Positions 6,683-15,281 of a DNA stretch of 40,031 nucleotides are shown in pieces. Below the pieces are notes generated by a model. It was not told the origin of the DNA and searched no databases. It worked only from the letters and a program-made list of their open reading frames with translations. The position numbers and the translations under genes were made by a program. This stretch comes from Mycolicibacterium sp. CR10 (GTDB lineage Bacteria > Actinomycetota > Actinomycetes > Mycobacteriales > Mycobacteriaceae). Where the stretch lies: assembly GCF_005222675.1 (NCBI RefSeq), contig NZ_STGE01000028.1:1-40031 (forward strand), read 5' to 3'. Within the stretch, counting starts at the first letter, position 1; every line of letters begins with the position of its first letter.

Positions 6683-7287
6683 CCGAAAAGACGACCGTGA
6701 ACGTCATGCGTCACGGCGAGGTGCACAACCCGGAGAAGATCTTGTACGGGCGGCTGCCCGACTACCACTTGTCCGAACGGGGACGTGCGCAGGCCCAGGC
6801 GGTGGCCGACTGGCTTGCCCTTCGGGACATCACCTATGTGGTGGCCTCGCCGCTGGAACGCGCCCAGGAGACCGCGACGCCCATCGCCGCTAGGCACGGT
6901 CTTGCGCTGGCCACCGACGACGAACTCATCGAGTCGATGAACGTCTTTCAGGGAGAGCGGGTTTCGCCGGGTGACGGCGCATTGCGCGACCCCCGCAACT
7001 GGTGGCACCTGCGCAACCCCCGCACTCCGTCGTGGGGTGAGCCGTACCAGGAGATCGCCGACCGGATGATGCGGGCGGTGCACCGGGCCCGGGTGGCGGC
7101 GACCGGTCACGAAGCCGTGTGTGTCAGCCATCAGTTGCCGGTGGAGACGCTGCGCCGTGCGATGACCGACCGCCCGCTGCATCACTTTCCCACCAAGCGG
7201 ATGTGCAACCTGGCGTCGGTGACGTCGTTCTATTTCCACGACGATCAGTGCGTCGGTTGGGGATATGCGGAGTTGGCCGGGCAGTGA
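6679..7287 (+). CDS. Histidine phosphatase family protein (phosphoglycerate mutase-like)
   Basis: The 202-residue protein has the RHG motif with catalytic His12, the usual SPLERAQETA block, and the second catalytic His151 in VCVSHQLPVE. It corresponds to M. tuberculosis Rv0525. The family includes mutases and phosphatases, and the substrate is not known here. The position between hemL and the cytochrome c maturation genes is conserved in mycobacteria, but no functional link is established. GTG at 6679 overlaps the hemL stop (GTGA), and its own stop overlaps the next start in the same way. Confidence 0.92.
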   Translation: MTEKTTVNVMRHGEVHNPEKILYGRLPDYHLSERGRAQAQAVADWLALRDITYVVASPLERAQETATPIAARHGLALATDDELIESMNVFQGERVSPGDGALRDPRNWWHLRNPRTPSWGEPYQEIADRMMRAVHRARVAATGHEAVCVSHQLPVETLRRAMTDRPLHHFPTKRMCNLASVTSFYFHDDQCVGWGYAELAGQ

Positions 7288-7901
7288 GGTGTTCGGTGCG
7301 CCGGCCCCGCCGAGCCAGTGCCCGGCTTGTCGCGCTCGTGATGTGTGCGGCGCTCGGACTCGCCGGATGCTCGACGGGAAGCGACGCTGTCGCGCAGGGT
7401 GGCACCTTCGAGTTCGTGGCGCCGGGCGGGAAGACCGACATCTTCTACGACCCGCCCGACAGTCGCGGCAAGCCCGGCCGGCTGGCCGGCCCGGACCTGA
7501 TGGACACTGATAAGACGATCTCGCTCGATGACTTCGCGGGCAAGGTCGTGGTGATCAACGTGTGGGGGCAGTGGTGCGGCCCGTGCCGCACCGAGATCAC
7601 CCAGCTGCAGAAGGTCTATGAGGCCACGCGCGACCAGAATGTGGCGTTCCTGGGAATCGATGTGCGGGACAACAACATCGACGCACCACGGGACTTCATC
7701 ATCGATCGCGGAGTCACGTTCCCATCGATCTACGACCCGTCGATGCGGTCCATGATCGCTTTCGGTGGGCGCTATCCGACCACGGTGATCCCGTCGACGG
7801 TGGTGCTGGACCGTGAACATCGGGTGGCCGCGGTGTTCCTGCGCGAACTGCTGGCCGAGGATCTGCAACCGGTCGTCGAACGGCTGGCGTCAGAGAAATG
7901 A
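7284..7901 (+). CDS. TlpA/ResA-like thioredoxin lipoprotein
   Basis: The 205-residue protein has an N-terminal signal sequence with an Arg-rich start, a hydrophobic core and the lipobox LAGC (Cys29), so it should be a lipoprotein on the outer face of the membrane. The thioredoxin domain carries WCGPC (Cys98, Cys101) and a cis-Pro segment around PTTVIPSTVV. It is expected to keep apocytochrome c thiols reduced for haem attachment. It is the Rv0526 equivalent and sits directly before ccdA. GTG at 7284 overlaps the previous stop; a longer open frame upstream lies in the phosphatase gene. Confidence 0.94.
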   Translation: MRCSVRRPRRASARLVALVMCAALGLAGCSTGSDAVAQGGTFEFVAPGGKTDIFYDPPDSRGKPGRLAGPDLMDTDKTISLDDFAGKVVVINVWGQWCGPCRTEITQLQKVYEATRDQNVAFLGIDVRDNNIDAPRDFIIDRGVTFPSIYDPSMRSMIAFGGRYPTTVIPSTVVLDREHRVAAVFLRELLAEDLQPVVERLASEK

Positions 7902-8674
7902 ACTTCGACCAGGTGACCGCGGGCGGGCCGCTGCTGCTGGCCGTGGCGGTCAGCGTGCTCGCCGGCATCGTGTCGTTCGCCTCGCCGTGTGTGGTTCCGC
8001 TGGTACCCGGATACCTGTCCTACCTGGCCGCGGTGGTCGGTGTCGACGGTGACGCCGCGGCGCCCGGTGCAGTCGTGGTGCGGCGCGCGCGCCTGCGGGT
8101 TGCGGGAGCGGCAGCATTGTTCGTTGCGGGATTCACGGTGGTGTTCGTGCTGGGCACCGTCGCGGTGCTCGGCATGACCACCACGTTGATCACCAATCAG
8201 CTTCTGCTGCAGCGCATCGGCGGCGTGATCACCATCGCGATGGGGCTGGTGTTCATCGGCCTGGTTCCCGTGCTTCAGCGCGACACCCGGTTCACGCCGC
8301 GCCAACTCTCCACGTTGGGTGGTGCCCCGCTGCTGGGTGCGGTTTTCGCCTTGGGCTGGACGCCGTGCCTGGGCCCGACGCTGACCGGGGTGATCGCCGT
8401 GGCATCGGCGACCGAGGGCAGCAATGTGGCGCGCGGCGTCGTGCTCGTGGTCGCCTACTGCATGGGGCTGGGAATCCCGTTCGTGCTGTTGGCTTTCGGG
8501 TCCGCGCGGGCCGTCGCCGGGCTGGGCTGGCTGCGCCGCCACACCCGTACCATCCAGATCTTCGGCGGCGTGCTGTTGATTCTGGTGGGCGTCGCTCTGG
8601 TGACCGGCCTGTGGAACGAGTTCGTGTCCTGGGTGCGGGATGCGTTCGTCAGCGACGTCAGGTTGCCGATATGA
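7898..8674 (+). CDS. ccdA: Cytochrome c biogenesis protein CcdA
   Basis: The 258-residue membrane protein has about six transmembrane segments and the two conserved Cys in FASPCVVPLVPGYLS (Cys31) and GWTPCLGP (Cys157). These carry reducing equivalents from cytoplasmic thioredoxin across the membrane to the extracytoplasmic TlpA-like protein encoded just before. It corresponds to Rv0527. ATGA overlaps at both ends couple it to its neighbours. Confidence 0.96.
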   Translation: MNFDQVTAGGPLLLAVAVSVLAGIVSFASPCVVPLVPGYLSYLAAVVGVDGDAAAPGAVVVRRARLRVAGAAALFVAGFTVVFVLGTVAVLGMTTTLITNQLLLQRIGGVITIAMGLVFIGLVPVLQRDTRFTPRQLSTLGGAPLLGAVFALGWTPCLGPTLTGVIAVASATEGSNVARGVVLVVAYCMGLGIPFVLLAFGSARAVAGLGWLRRHTRTIQIFGGVLLILVGVALVTGLWNEFVSWVRDAFVSDVRLPI

Positions 8675-10287
8675 CCCCGGCGGGCAGGGGATCATCTCGC
8701 GTGCTGGCCCTGGCCCGAAATACCTGGCGCACCCTGACCTCGATGGGCACCGCGCTGGTGCTGTTGTTCCTGCTGGCGCTCGCGGCGATCCCGGGGGCGC
8801 TGCTGCCGCAGCGCAGCCTCAACGAGGCGAAGGTCGCCGAGTACATCGCCGGGCATCCGACCCTCGGGCCGTGGCTGGATCGGCTGCAGGCGTTCGACGT
8901 GTTCTCCAGCTTCTGGTTCACCGCAATCTATGTGCTGCTGTTCATCTCGCTGGTGGGTTGCCTGACGCCGCGGCTGTTCGAGCACTTCCGCAGCCTGCGC
9001 GCCACCCCCGTGCCCGCGCCCCGCAATCTGGGTCGGCTGCCCAAGCATCACACCGCCGAGGTCCGCGGCGACGATGTGGCCGGCATGGTGGCCGCCATCG
9101 ACGCGGGGTTGCGCGGTTGGCGGCGCACCACCCGACGCGAGGACGGCATCGCTGAAATTTCAGCGGAGAAGGGCTATCTGCGGGAGTTCGGCAACATCGT
9201 CTTCCATTTCTCGCTGCTCGGACTTCTGGTCGCGATCGCCGCAGGCAAGCTGTTCAGCTACGAGGGCAACGTCATCGTCGTCGCCGACGGCGGGCAGGGG
9301 TTCTGCTCGGCGTCACCCGCGGTGTTCGATTCCTTCCGCGCGGGCAACACCGTCGACGGGACCTCGCTGTATCCGATGTGTGTGCGGGTCAACGACTTCG
9401 AGGCCACGTATCTCGAGAACGGTCAGGCGGTCGGCTTCCAGGCCAATATCGACTACCAGGCCGGTGACGACCTGGACGCGGGCACCTGGCAGCCGTATCT
9501 GCTGAAGGTGAACGAACCGCTGCGGGTCGGCGGGGACCGGGTCTATCTGCAGGGGCACGGTTACGCGCCCACGTTCACCGTCACCTTCCCGGACGGGCAG
9601 ACCCGGACCCAGACACTGCAGTGGAAGCCCGAGGACCAGATCACGTTCCTGTCCTCCGGGGCGATGCGCTTCGACCCGCCGGGGGGCACCTACGCCGACG
9701 AACGGGAGCGCCGCAAGAACCAGATCGCGATCCAGGGGCTGTTCGCGCCCACCGAACAACTGGACGGCACGCTGCTGTCATCGCGGTTCCCCGCCATGAA
9801 CGATCCGGCGGTGGCGATCGATATCTACAAGGGCGACACCGGTCTGGACACCGGGCGGCCGCAGTCGCTGTTCTCCCTGGACCCGCGCATGATCGACCAG
9901 GGCCGGCTGGCGAAGGTGGCGCGGGTCAACCTGCGTGCCGGTGAGGACACCCGCCTGCCGGACGGCACGGTCGTCCGGTTCGACGGTGCCGAGGAGTTCG
10001 TGAACCTGCAGGTCTCCCATGACCCGGCCCAGATCTGGGTTCTGGTGTTCGCGATGACGATGATGGCGGGTCTGCTGGTGTCGCTGATCGTGCGGCGCCG
10101 ACGCGTCTGGGTGCGGTTGTCCCCCGGAGCTGCGGGTACGGTGAACGTCGAGCTGGGCGGTCTGGCCCGCACCGACAACTCGGGGTGGGGCGACGAGTTC
10201 GAGCGGCTGACGGCGCGGCTGCTTTCCGGGGTCGAGCCGGGCGCCGCCGCGCTGCAGGACCACGAGAAGAAAGCGGATCGCGCATGA
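8671..10287 (+). CDS. resB: Cytochrome c biogenesis protein ResB
   Basis: The 538-residue protein has the ResB/Ccs1 architecture: two N-terminal transmembrane segments (about 27-45 and 85-105), a third near 175-195, a large extracytoplasmic domain, and a final segment near 455-475 followed by a cytoplasmic tail. With CcsA it forms the System II haem transporter and synthetase. The Cys residues in GFCSASP and PMCVRV lie in the extracytoplasmic domain. It corresponds to Rv0528. Both ends overlap neighbours by 4 bp. Confidence 0.95.
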   Translation: MTPAGRGSSRVLALARNTWRTLTSMGTALVLLFLLALAAIPGALLPQRSLNEAKVAEYIAGHPTLGPWLDRLQAFDVFSSFWFTAIYVLLFISLVGCLTPRLFEHFRSLRATPVPAPRNLGRLPKHHTAEVRGDDVAGMVAAIDAGLRGWRRTTRREDGIAEISAEKGYLREFGNIVFHFSLLGLLVAIAAGKLFSYEGNVIVVADGGQGFCSASPAVFDSFRAGNTVDGTSLYPMCVRVNDFEATYLENGQAVGFQANIDYQAGDDLDAGTWQPYLLKVNEPLRVGGDRVYLQGHGYAPTFTVTFPDGQTRTQTLQWKPEDQITFLSSGAMRFDPPGGTYADERERRKNQIAIQGLFAPTEQLDGTLLSSRFPAMNDPAVAIDIYKGDTGLDTGRPQSLFSLDPRMIDQGRLAKVARVNLRAGEDTRLPDGTVVRFDGAEEFVNLQVSHDPAQIWVLVFAMTMMAGLLVSLIVRRRRVWVRLSPGAAGTVNVELGGLARTDNSGWGDEFERLTARLLSGVEPGAAALQDHEKKADRA

Positions 10288-11282
10288 ACACCTACGACAT
10301 CGATATCGGGCTGGCCCGCTACTCGGATTGGGCGTTCACGTCGTCAGTAGTGGTGCTAGTGGTCGCGCTACTGCTGCTCGCCGTCGAGCTGGCCTACAGC
10401 CGCGGCCGCAAGGTCGAATCCAGCGAGCTGGTGAATGCCGGGGCACGGGCGACATCGAGCCCCGGGGTCGCGGTCAACAGCGCGACCCCCGGCGTGGTCC
10501 TGGACGGCCCGCGGCCACCGTTGGACGAGCGGGTCGGCAAGGCGGGCCTCGCGCTGGTCTACGTCGGTATCGCGCTTCTGTTCGCGTGCATCGTGCTGCG
10601 CGGTCTGTCCACCTCACGGGTGCCGTGGGGGAACATGTACGAGTTCATCAACCTGACGAGTTTCTGCGGTCTGGTGGCCGCCGCGGTGGTGCTACGCCGC
10701 CCCCAGTACCGCTCGCTGTGGGTGTTCGTCCTGGTTCCGGTGCTGATCCTGCTCACCGTCTCGGGCAAGTGGTTGTACTCGCACGCCGCGCCGGTGATGC
10801 CCGCCCTGCAGTCCTACTGGCTGCCGATCCACGTGTCGGTGGTCAGCCTGGGGTCCGGGGTCTTCCTGGTCGGCGGTGTCGCCAGTGTCCTGTTCCTTCT
10901 CAAGATGTCGCGGTTGGGCGACCCCGATCGCACCGACGTACTGGGACGCGTCATCGCGAAACTGCCGGACGCCCAGACGCTGGACAGGATCGCCTATCGC
11001 ACAACGATATTCGCGTTCCCGGTGTTCGGGTTTGGGGTGATCTTCGGCGCCATCTGGGCCGAGGAGGCGTGGGGCCGTTACTGGGGCTGGGATCCCAAGG
11101 AGACGGTGTCGTTCATCGCCTGGGTCATCTACGCGGCGTACCTGCACGCCCGCTCGACCGCGGGATGGCGCGACAGGAAAGCCGCATGGATCAACGTCGC
11201 CGGGTTCATCGCGATGGTGTTCAACCTGTTCTTCATCAACCTGGTGACCGTCGGACTGCATTCGTACGCTGGAGTGGGCTGA
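10284..11282 (+). CDS. ccsA: Cytochrome c biogenesis protein CcsA/CcsB (haem handling)
   Basis: The 332-residue polytopic protein has the tryptophan-rich WWD haem-binding motif at WGRYWGWDPKETVSF, with conserved His residues in LYSHAAP, LPIHVSV and VGLHSYAG that would ligate haem. It is the partner of ResB. An unusual 50-residue soluble stretch follows the first transmembrane segment, as is seen in actinobacterial homologues. It corresponds to Rv0529. ATG at 10284 overlaps the resB stop. Confidence 0.95.
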   Translation: MNTYDIDIGLARYSDWAFTSSVVVLVVALLLLAVELAYSRGRKVESSELVNAGARATSSPGVAVNSATPGVVLDGPRPPLDERVGKAGLALVYVGIALLFACIVLRGLSTSRVPWGNMYEFINLTSFCGLVAAAVVLRRPQYRSLWVFVLVPVLILLTVSGKWLYSHAAPVMPALQSYWLPIHVSVVSLGSGVFLVGGVASVLFLLKMSRLGDPDRTDVLGRVIAKLPDAQTLDRIAYRTTIFAFPVFGFGVIFGAIWAEEAWGRYWGWDPKETVSFIAWVIYAAYLHARSTAGWRDRKAAWINVAGFIAMVFNLFFINLVTVGLHSYAGVG

Positions 11283-11323
11283 CCGGGTCGGGGCCCGACC
11301 GTCGCGAGAGAGGGGATCACCCG

Positions 11324-12475
11324 TTGTCTGACCTGCAGGGTGGGTTTCGGTCACAGCAACGGTTCGTCGATCCGGCGGCAACCAAAGAGGTGGTGCCCGC
11401 CGAGTGGACCGCCCCGACACCGCCCGAGGGGTTCCCGCCCGTGGTGGCGGCGCTGCCCTCCGCGGCCGCGGTGCCCGAACCGACGCCCAGGGAGCCGGGC
11501 ACACCCGATCCGGCGCCCTACCTCGACCTGTCGACGGTCGCTCTTCTCGGGAAGGCCAACCGGGCCCCGTCCGGAGGCTGGCGCAAGGCGCTGTACTGGG
11601 CTTCGGCCAAGCTGATCAACCTGGGCGAGAGCCCGAAAGCGATCCGCCACGACACCCTGGTGGCGCAGGTGCAGCGCCCGCTGCGGGGGTGCTACCGGAT
11701 CGCGCTGCTGTCCCAGAAGGGCGGGGTCGGCAAGACCACGATCACCGCGACTCTGGGTGCGACGTTCGCGACGACGCGCGGGGACCGGGTGGTCGCGGTG
11801 GACGCCAATCCCGACCGCGGCACGCTGAGCCAGAAGGTGCCGCTGGAGACGCCGGCCACCGTGCGGCACCTGCTGCGGGACGCAGAGGGGATCGCGGCCT
11901 ACTCCGACGTCCGGCATTACACGTCGCAGGGCCCGAGTCGGCTGGAGGTGCTCGCCTCCGAAAGTGACCCCGCGGTGTCCGAGGCGTTCAGTTCCGATGA
12001 CTACTCCCGGACGCTGGAGGTGCTGGAGCGGTTCTACAGCGTGGTGCTCACCGACTGCGGCACCGGAATGCTGCACTCGGCGATGTCGGCGGTGATCGAC
12101 AAGGCCGACGTGCTGGTGGTGATCAGCTCGGGCTCGGTGGACGGCGCCCGCAGCGCATCGGCGACGCTGGACTGGCTGGATGCCCACGGTCACCAGGACA
12201 TGGTCAGCAACTCGATCGCGGTCATCAACGGAGTGCGATCCCGCTCCGGCCGCGGCGTCACGAAGGTCGACCTCAACAAGGTGATCGACCACTTCACCCG
12301 GCGGTGCCGTGCGGTGTGCCAGGTGCCGTTCGACCCGCATCTGGAGGAAGGCGCGGAGATCAGTCTCGACCGGTTGCGTCCCGAGACCAGGGAGTCACTG
12401 CTCGAGCTGGCCGCCGTGGTGGCGGAAGGGTTTCCGGGTGCGCGCAGACACGGCGACCCGGTCGGCGGGGGCTAA
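11324..12475 (+). CDS. MinD/ParA-like ATPase, EspI-type (Rv0530-like)
   Basis: The 383-residue protein has a Pro-rich N-terminus of about 120 residues, then a deviant Walker A motif KGGVGKTT (132-139) typical of MinD/ParA ATPases, with DANPDRGTL and the Walker B-like VVLTDCGTG. The sequence following the Walker motif resembles the ESX-1 protein EspI. TTG at 11324 is preceded by GAGAGAGGGG at suitable distance, and no ATG or GTG exists in frame nearby. It is the last gene of the hemL-ccsA run, 41 bp after ccsA. A link to cytochrome c assembly or to membrane positioning is inference. Confidence 0.85.
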   Translation: MSDLQGGFRSQQRFVDPAATKEVVPAEWTAPTPPEGFPPVVAALPSAAAVPEPTPREPGTPDPAPYLDLSTVALLGKANRAPSGGWRKALYWASAKLINLGESPKAIRHDTLVAQVQRPLRGCYRIALLSQKGGVGKTTITATLGATFATTRGDRVVAVDANPDRGTLSQKVPLETPATVRHLLRDAEGIAAYSDVRHYTSQGPSRLEVLASESDPAVSEAFSSDDYSRTLEVLERFYSVVLTDCGTGMLHSAMSAVIDKADVLVVISSGSVDGARSASATLDWLDAHGHQDMVSNSIAVINGVRSRSGRGVTKVDLNKVIDHFTRRCRAVCQVPFDPHLEEGAEISLDRLRPETRESLLELAAVVAEGFPGARRHGDPVGGG

Positions 12476-12509
12476 ATCAGGCTAGGTCAACAGGCCGGTC
12501 TCGACACGG

Positions 12510-12674
12510 TCAGGACCGCGGCTGGTCGTCTCGCGGATTGATCCGCCGCAGGAAATCCGGATCGTCATCGGGCCCGATCACCCGGGTCTGCGGCCGGTTC
12601 GCAGCCATCCGGGCCACCCGCCAACCTACGTAGACCAGGGCGGCCAGAACCAGAATCAGGAGCAGATACGCCAC
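12510..12674 (-). CDS. Small membrane protein (Rv0530A-like), 54 residues
   Basis: A short frame with GTG start and a strong Shine-Dalgarno GGAAGGAGG 6 nt upstream. The product starts MAYLLLILVLAALVYVGW, a single transmembrane segment at residues 3-18, then a charged tail with VIGPDDDPDFLRRI. The tail is typical of small mycobacterial membrane proteins found beside the Rv0530/Rv0531 pair. A -10 element TATATT lies at 12699-12694 on the minus strand. The function is unknown. Confidence 0.8.
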   Translation of the reverse strand: MAYLLLILVLAALVYVGWRVARMAANRPQTRVIGPDDDPDFLRRINPRDDQPRS

Positions 12675-12710
12675 TCAAAACCTCCTTCCTGTCAATATAC
12701 GCGCCGTCGG

Positions 12711-12722
12711 TAGGCTCGGTCC
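12711..12722 (+). promoter_or_regulatory. -10 element with leaderless spacing (DUF4229 gene)
   Basis: TAGGCT (12711-12716) followed by 6 nt and GTG at 12723. Only 48 bp separate this start from the divergent 54-residue gene, so two promoters share the space. Confidence 0.5.
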
Positions 12723-13064
12723 GTGTCTGATGGACGTCCCACATCCCGCCTGATGCTTGATCTCCTCGCCTACGTCGCGGCCCGGCTGGTGTTGGTCGCC
12801 GTCGTGGCGGCGGTGATCGTCGGCGTCGGGCACCTCCTAGGGGTCAGGGAGTTCCCGGTGGCGGTGGCATTGCTGTTCGCCATCGTCGTCGCGCTTCCTC
12901 TGGGCATCTGGCTGTTCGCCCCGCTGCGGCGGCGGGCCAACGAGAGCATCGCGACGGTGGACGCGCGACGCCGCAGGGACAGGGAACAGCTGCAAGCCAG
13001 ACTGCGCGGGGACAGCGCACCCGAACCCGGTGCGGCGCCCCAGGACGACGCCAAGGGCGGATAG
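12723..13064 (+). CDS. DUF4229 domain membrane protein (Rv0531-like)
   Basis: The 113-residue protein has two transmembrane segments (about 12-38 and 44-66) and then a positively charged helical tail with ATVDARRRRDREQLQARL, the arrangement of DUF4229 proteins. The gene follows the cytochrome c maturation locus, as in M. tuberculosis. The function is unknown. GTG at 12723 is chosen from the -10 element 6 nt upstream. Confidence 0.8.
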   Translation: MSDGRPTSRLMLDLLAYVAARLVLVAVVAAVIVGVGHLLGVREFPVAVALLFAIVVALPLGIWLFAPLRRRANESIATVDARRRRDREQLQARLRGDSAPEPGAAPQDDAKGG

Positions 13065-13095
13065 GCCTCCCGAGAACATGACCCTGGGGTGCCCT

Positions 13096-13128
13096 TGGTA
13101 CGGGATCCGTGTCGAAGGATCCGCACCA
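13096..13128. terminator. Imperfect hairpin after the DUF4229 gene
   Basis: TGGTacgGGATCC and GGATCCgcACCA flank an 8-nt loop, giving a stem of about 10 bp with one bulge, 31 bp after the DUF4229 stop. No T-run follows. It may be a terminator or leader structure of the following gene. Confidence 0.35.
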
Positions 13129-13212
13129 TCGTGTCAGCAAATTTGATTGCCAACGACCAGTTACCGGTCGCGGGGCGCATGAATACCGTCCCCGCGGGGT
13201 AACCGCCATCAC

Positions 13213-13629
13213 ATGACCGATCAACAGGTGGTGAGCCGTCACCGGGTCGCCGGTGCTCGCAGGGGCAGCAGCAACCTACGGAATGCGAATAGCCACAAGA
13301 TCCTGTACCACCGCTGGATCAACGAGTTGTGGGCCGGGTATCCCATCGCGGAGGAACTGGTGTCCGCCGATTTCGTCGGCCACTGGCCCACCCACGACGT
13401 CCACGGTCCTCAGGGGTTGCAGACCGTCATCGACAACACCAGGGGCACGCTGCGGGAGCTGGAATTCATCGTCGATGTCGGTCCGTTCATCGACGGCGAC
13501 ATGGTGTTCGCCCGGTGGATCGGCACCGGTGCGAGCAAGAATGGTCCTGCCCGGTTCACCGGAAACGACATCCTGCGGATCGCGAACGGGAAAGTCGTCG
13601 AATACTGGTCCGGTACCTCGCACGCCTAA
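13213..13629 (+). CDS. SnoaL-like / NTF2-fold ester cyclase family protein
   Basis: The 138-residue protein fits the SnoaL-like fold: YHRWINELWAGYPIAEELVS followed by DFVGHWP, GPQGLQTVIDNTRG, and the terminal strands FTGNDILRIANGKVVEYW. Many such proteins are uncharacterised; some are cyclases, hydrolases or isomerases. The first ~25 residues are Arg/Ser-rich and may be an addition or misread start. It stands alone, convergent with the MoxR operon and 9 bp from its last gene. Confidence 0.8.
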   Translation: MTDQQVVSRHRVAGARRGSSNLRNANSHKILYHRWINELWAGYPIAEELVSADFVGHWPTHDVHGPQGLQTVIDNTRGTLRELEFIVDVGPFIDGDMVFARWIGTGASKNGPARFTGNDILRIANGKVVEYWSGTSHA

Positions 13630-13638
13630 CCCGTGTTC

Positions 13639-14364
13639 TCAACCCGCGGCCGCGTCCCGTAACACCCGCCGAAGGACCTCGAGCGGATCCCCTCCGGCGG
13701 GGTCGAGTGCACGCGCGTCCGGTGCCACATCGGGTTCGGGTGCCGCGACGTTCGGAGCCGGCGGCGCCGGCGCCGCGGCCGGCGGCGGCACTGGCGGTGG
13801 TGCCTGCGGTGCGACCGTGCCGAGGGCGCTGATCTTCGCGGCGACGCGCGTGGCGGCATCTGCTCTCACCTGGCGTCGCTGTGGGTCCGGGTCCTCGTTG
13901 CCGGCGAAACACTCCGCCGGCGCTTCGGCGATCAGCATAAGAGCGCTGTTGTAGCGCTCCCGCGCGGTATCCAGCCTGGCCTCCCACGCGTCGATATCTC
14001 CCCGACGCTCTCGAACCAACTCGAGATCGACCCGCACCTCACACGAACGCGCAGCGTCGGTTCCGGCCAGCGCCTTCGAGAACTCCGCATCGGCGACATC
14101 GAGCCGATCCTCGAGCACCGCAAGGCCGCCCGCGGCGACAGCGGCGTTGCCGGGCTCGATCACATTGACGATCTTCAGCATCGACACGTCGGTCTTCAGC
14201 GCGCCGATATCGCCTTTGCTGAAATGTTCCTGGGCCGAACTACCCACGGCGACAACGGAGATCAGTTTGACAGCGACTGCGAGCGTGATGACGGCGACCG
14301 GGGTGGACACCGCGAGCAACCGTCGCCGAAACCGCAGCCGGCCGGGCACGGGCGCGCGGGTCAC
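13639..14364 (-). CDS. Membrane-anchored TPR-like protein, last gene of the MoxR operon
   Basis: The 241-residue protein has one N-terminal transmembrane segment (about 18-40) after an Arg-rich start, so the rest should lie outside the cytoplasm. Residues 45-155 are helical with TPR-like spacing (AEFSKALAG, WEARLDTARERYNSALMLIAE), and two Cys could pair. Residues of about 185-220 are Pro/Ala-rich. BatC/BatE-like TPR proteins accompany MoxR-vWA clusters in other bacteria. GTG at 14364 overlaps the upstream vWA gene by 4 bp. Confidence 0.7.
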   Translation of the reverse strand: MTRAPVPGRLRFRRRLLAVSTPVAVITLAVAVKLISVVAVGSSAQEHFSKGDIGALKTDVSMLKIVNVIEPGNAAVAAGGLAVLEDRLDVADAEFSKALAGTDAARSCEVRVDLELVRERRGDIDAWEARLDTARERYNSALMLIAEAPAECFAGNEDPDPQRRQVRADAATRVAAKISALGTVAPQAPPPVPPPAAAPAPPAPNVAAPEPDVAPDARALDPAGGDPLEVLRRVLRDAAAG

Positions 14365-15281
14365 GTCAGTACCTCACGATAGGTGGCCCGGGCGCGGCGA
14401 AGATCTCGCGCCGACAGATACACCTCGGTGAGCAGCAGGAGCGAGGCGAGCATCGTGAACGCCCAATAGAATTCGACACGCCGCTTACCGGGCTGCGGTC
14501 CTGCGGTGGGCGGTGCTGCCGGTGTTTCGGCCTGCGGCAACGGCTCTCCGGCGGCGCGCGCAACATACGGAACACCGAGTTGGTCGGCGATGCCGCGCAG
14601 CGATGGCTCGTCGAGGGCAGGGCCGCCGCCGTAACCGAACACCGCACCGCCATCCACCGCGCCGGTGTCGAACACCCCCTGGGGGGCCGACGACTGACCG
14701 GCCCCGGACCCGAAGTAGTACACCAGGTTCTCCGATCGCGGATACTGCTGTCCCGCCGCGATCAGTTGGTAGCGCAGCACATTGGCGGCCGCGCCGGCGT
14801 TGACCTGGTCGCTGGCCGCGTCGCCGTAGGGGGTGAGCGCATCGACGACCGGCTCGAGGCTCCACGCGTCGCTCGACAGCGGCCAGTCGATCGCGGGCCG
14901 CGACGCGAACGTGATGACAGCGAAGCGCGCGTCCGGGTGGGATTCGATCAACGACTGGATGTCGTCGCGGATCCCCGACATCCGGGTGCCGCCGGCGTAG
15001 TCGCCGATCGCCGAGTTCGCGGAGCGGTCCACGACGAAGTACACGTTGGCACCACCCCCGGCGGCGGCAGGTGCCACGTCATCGGAGGTCGGTCCGGTGC
15101 CCGGGCGTGCGGCGGCGACCAGCACCAGCAGAAGGGCGAATGTGACGCCACACCAACGCAGCAGCGCGTTCCTGCCCGAGCGTGAGCGGGTGGCCGGCCT
15201 GAGCGTCACCAACCGCAACACGAGCAGCGCCACGGCGATCACAGCGAGAACGAGTGGGGGCAGCACCGGGTCGAATGTCAT
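14361..15281 (-). CDS. vWA-domain membrane protein B with altered metal site
   Basis: The 306-residue protein has N-terminal transmembrane segments (about 8-27 and 43-58), a vWA-like domain from 78 to about 255 and a C-terminal segment near 272-292, like BatA/BatB. The metal site (MIDAS) appears altered: DRSAN at 85-89 in place of DxSxS, PLSSD (134-138) in place of PLTxD, and YYFGSG (188-193) where xxTDG is usual. ATG at 15281 overlaps the previous stop by 4 bp. A much longer open frame upstream is a shadow of the other vWA gene. Confidence 0.82.
   Translation of the reverse strand: MTFDPVLPPLVLAVIAVALLVLRLVTLRPATRSRSGRNALLRWCGVTFALLLVLVAAARPGTGPTSDDVAPAAAGGGANVYFVVDRSANSAIGDYAGGTRMSGIRDDIQSLIESHPDARFAVITFASRPAIDWPLSSDAWSLEPVVDALTPYGDAASDQVNAGAAANVLRYQLIAAGQQYPRSENLVYYFGSGAGQSSAPQGVFDTGAVDGGAVFGYGGGPALDEPSLRGIADQLGVPYVARAAGEPLPQAETPAAPPTAGPQPGKRRVEFYWAFTMLASLLLLTEVYLSARDLRRARATYREVLT

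Noticed and set aside
5551..7287. 578-codon frame that would fuse a long N-terminus to the histidine phosphatase
   Set aside because: The extra part overlaps hemL in another frame and is Arg-rich nonsense; the GTGA junction at 6679 gives the normal protein length.
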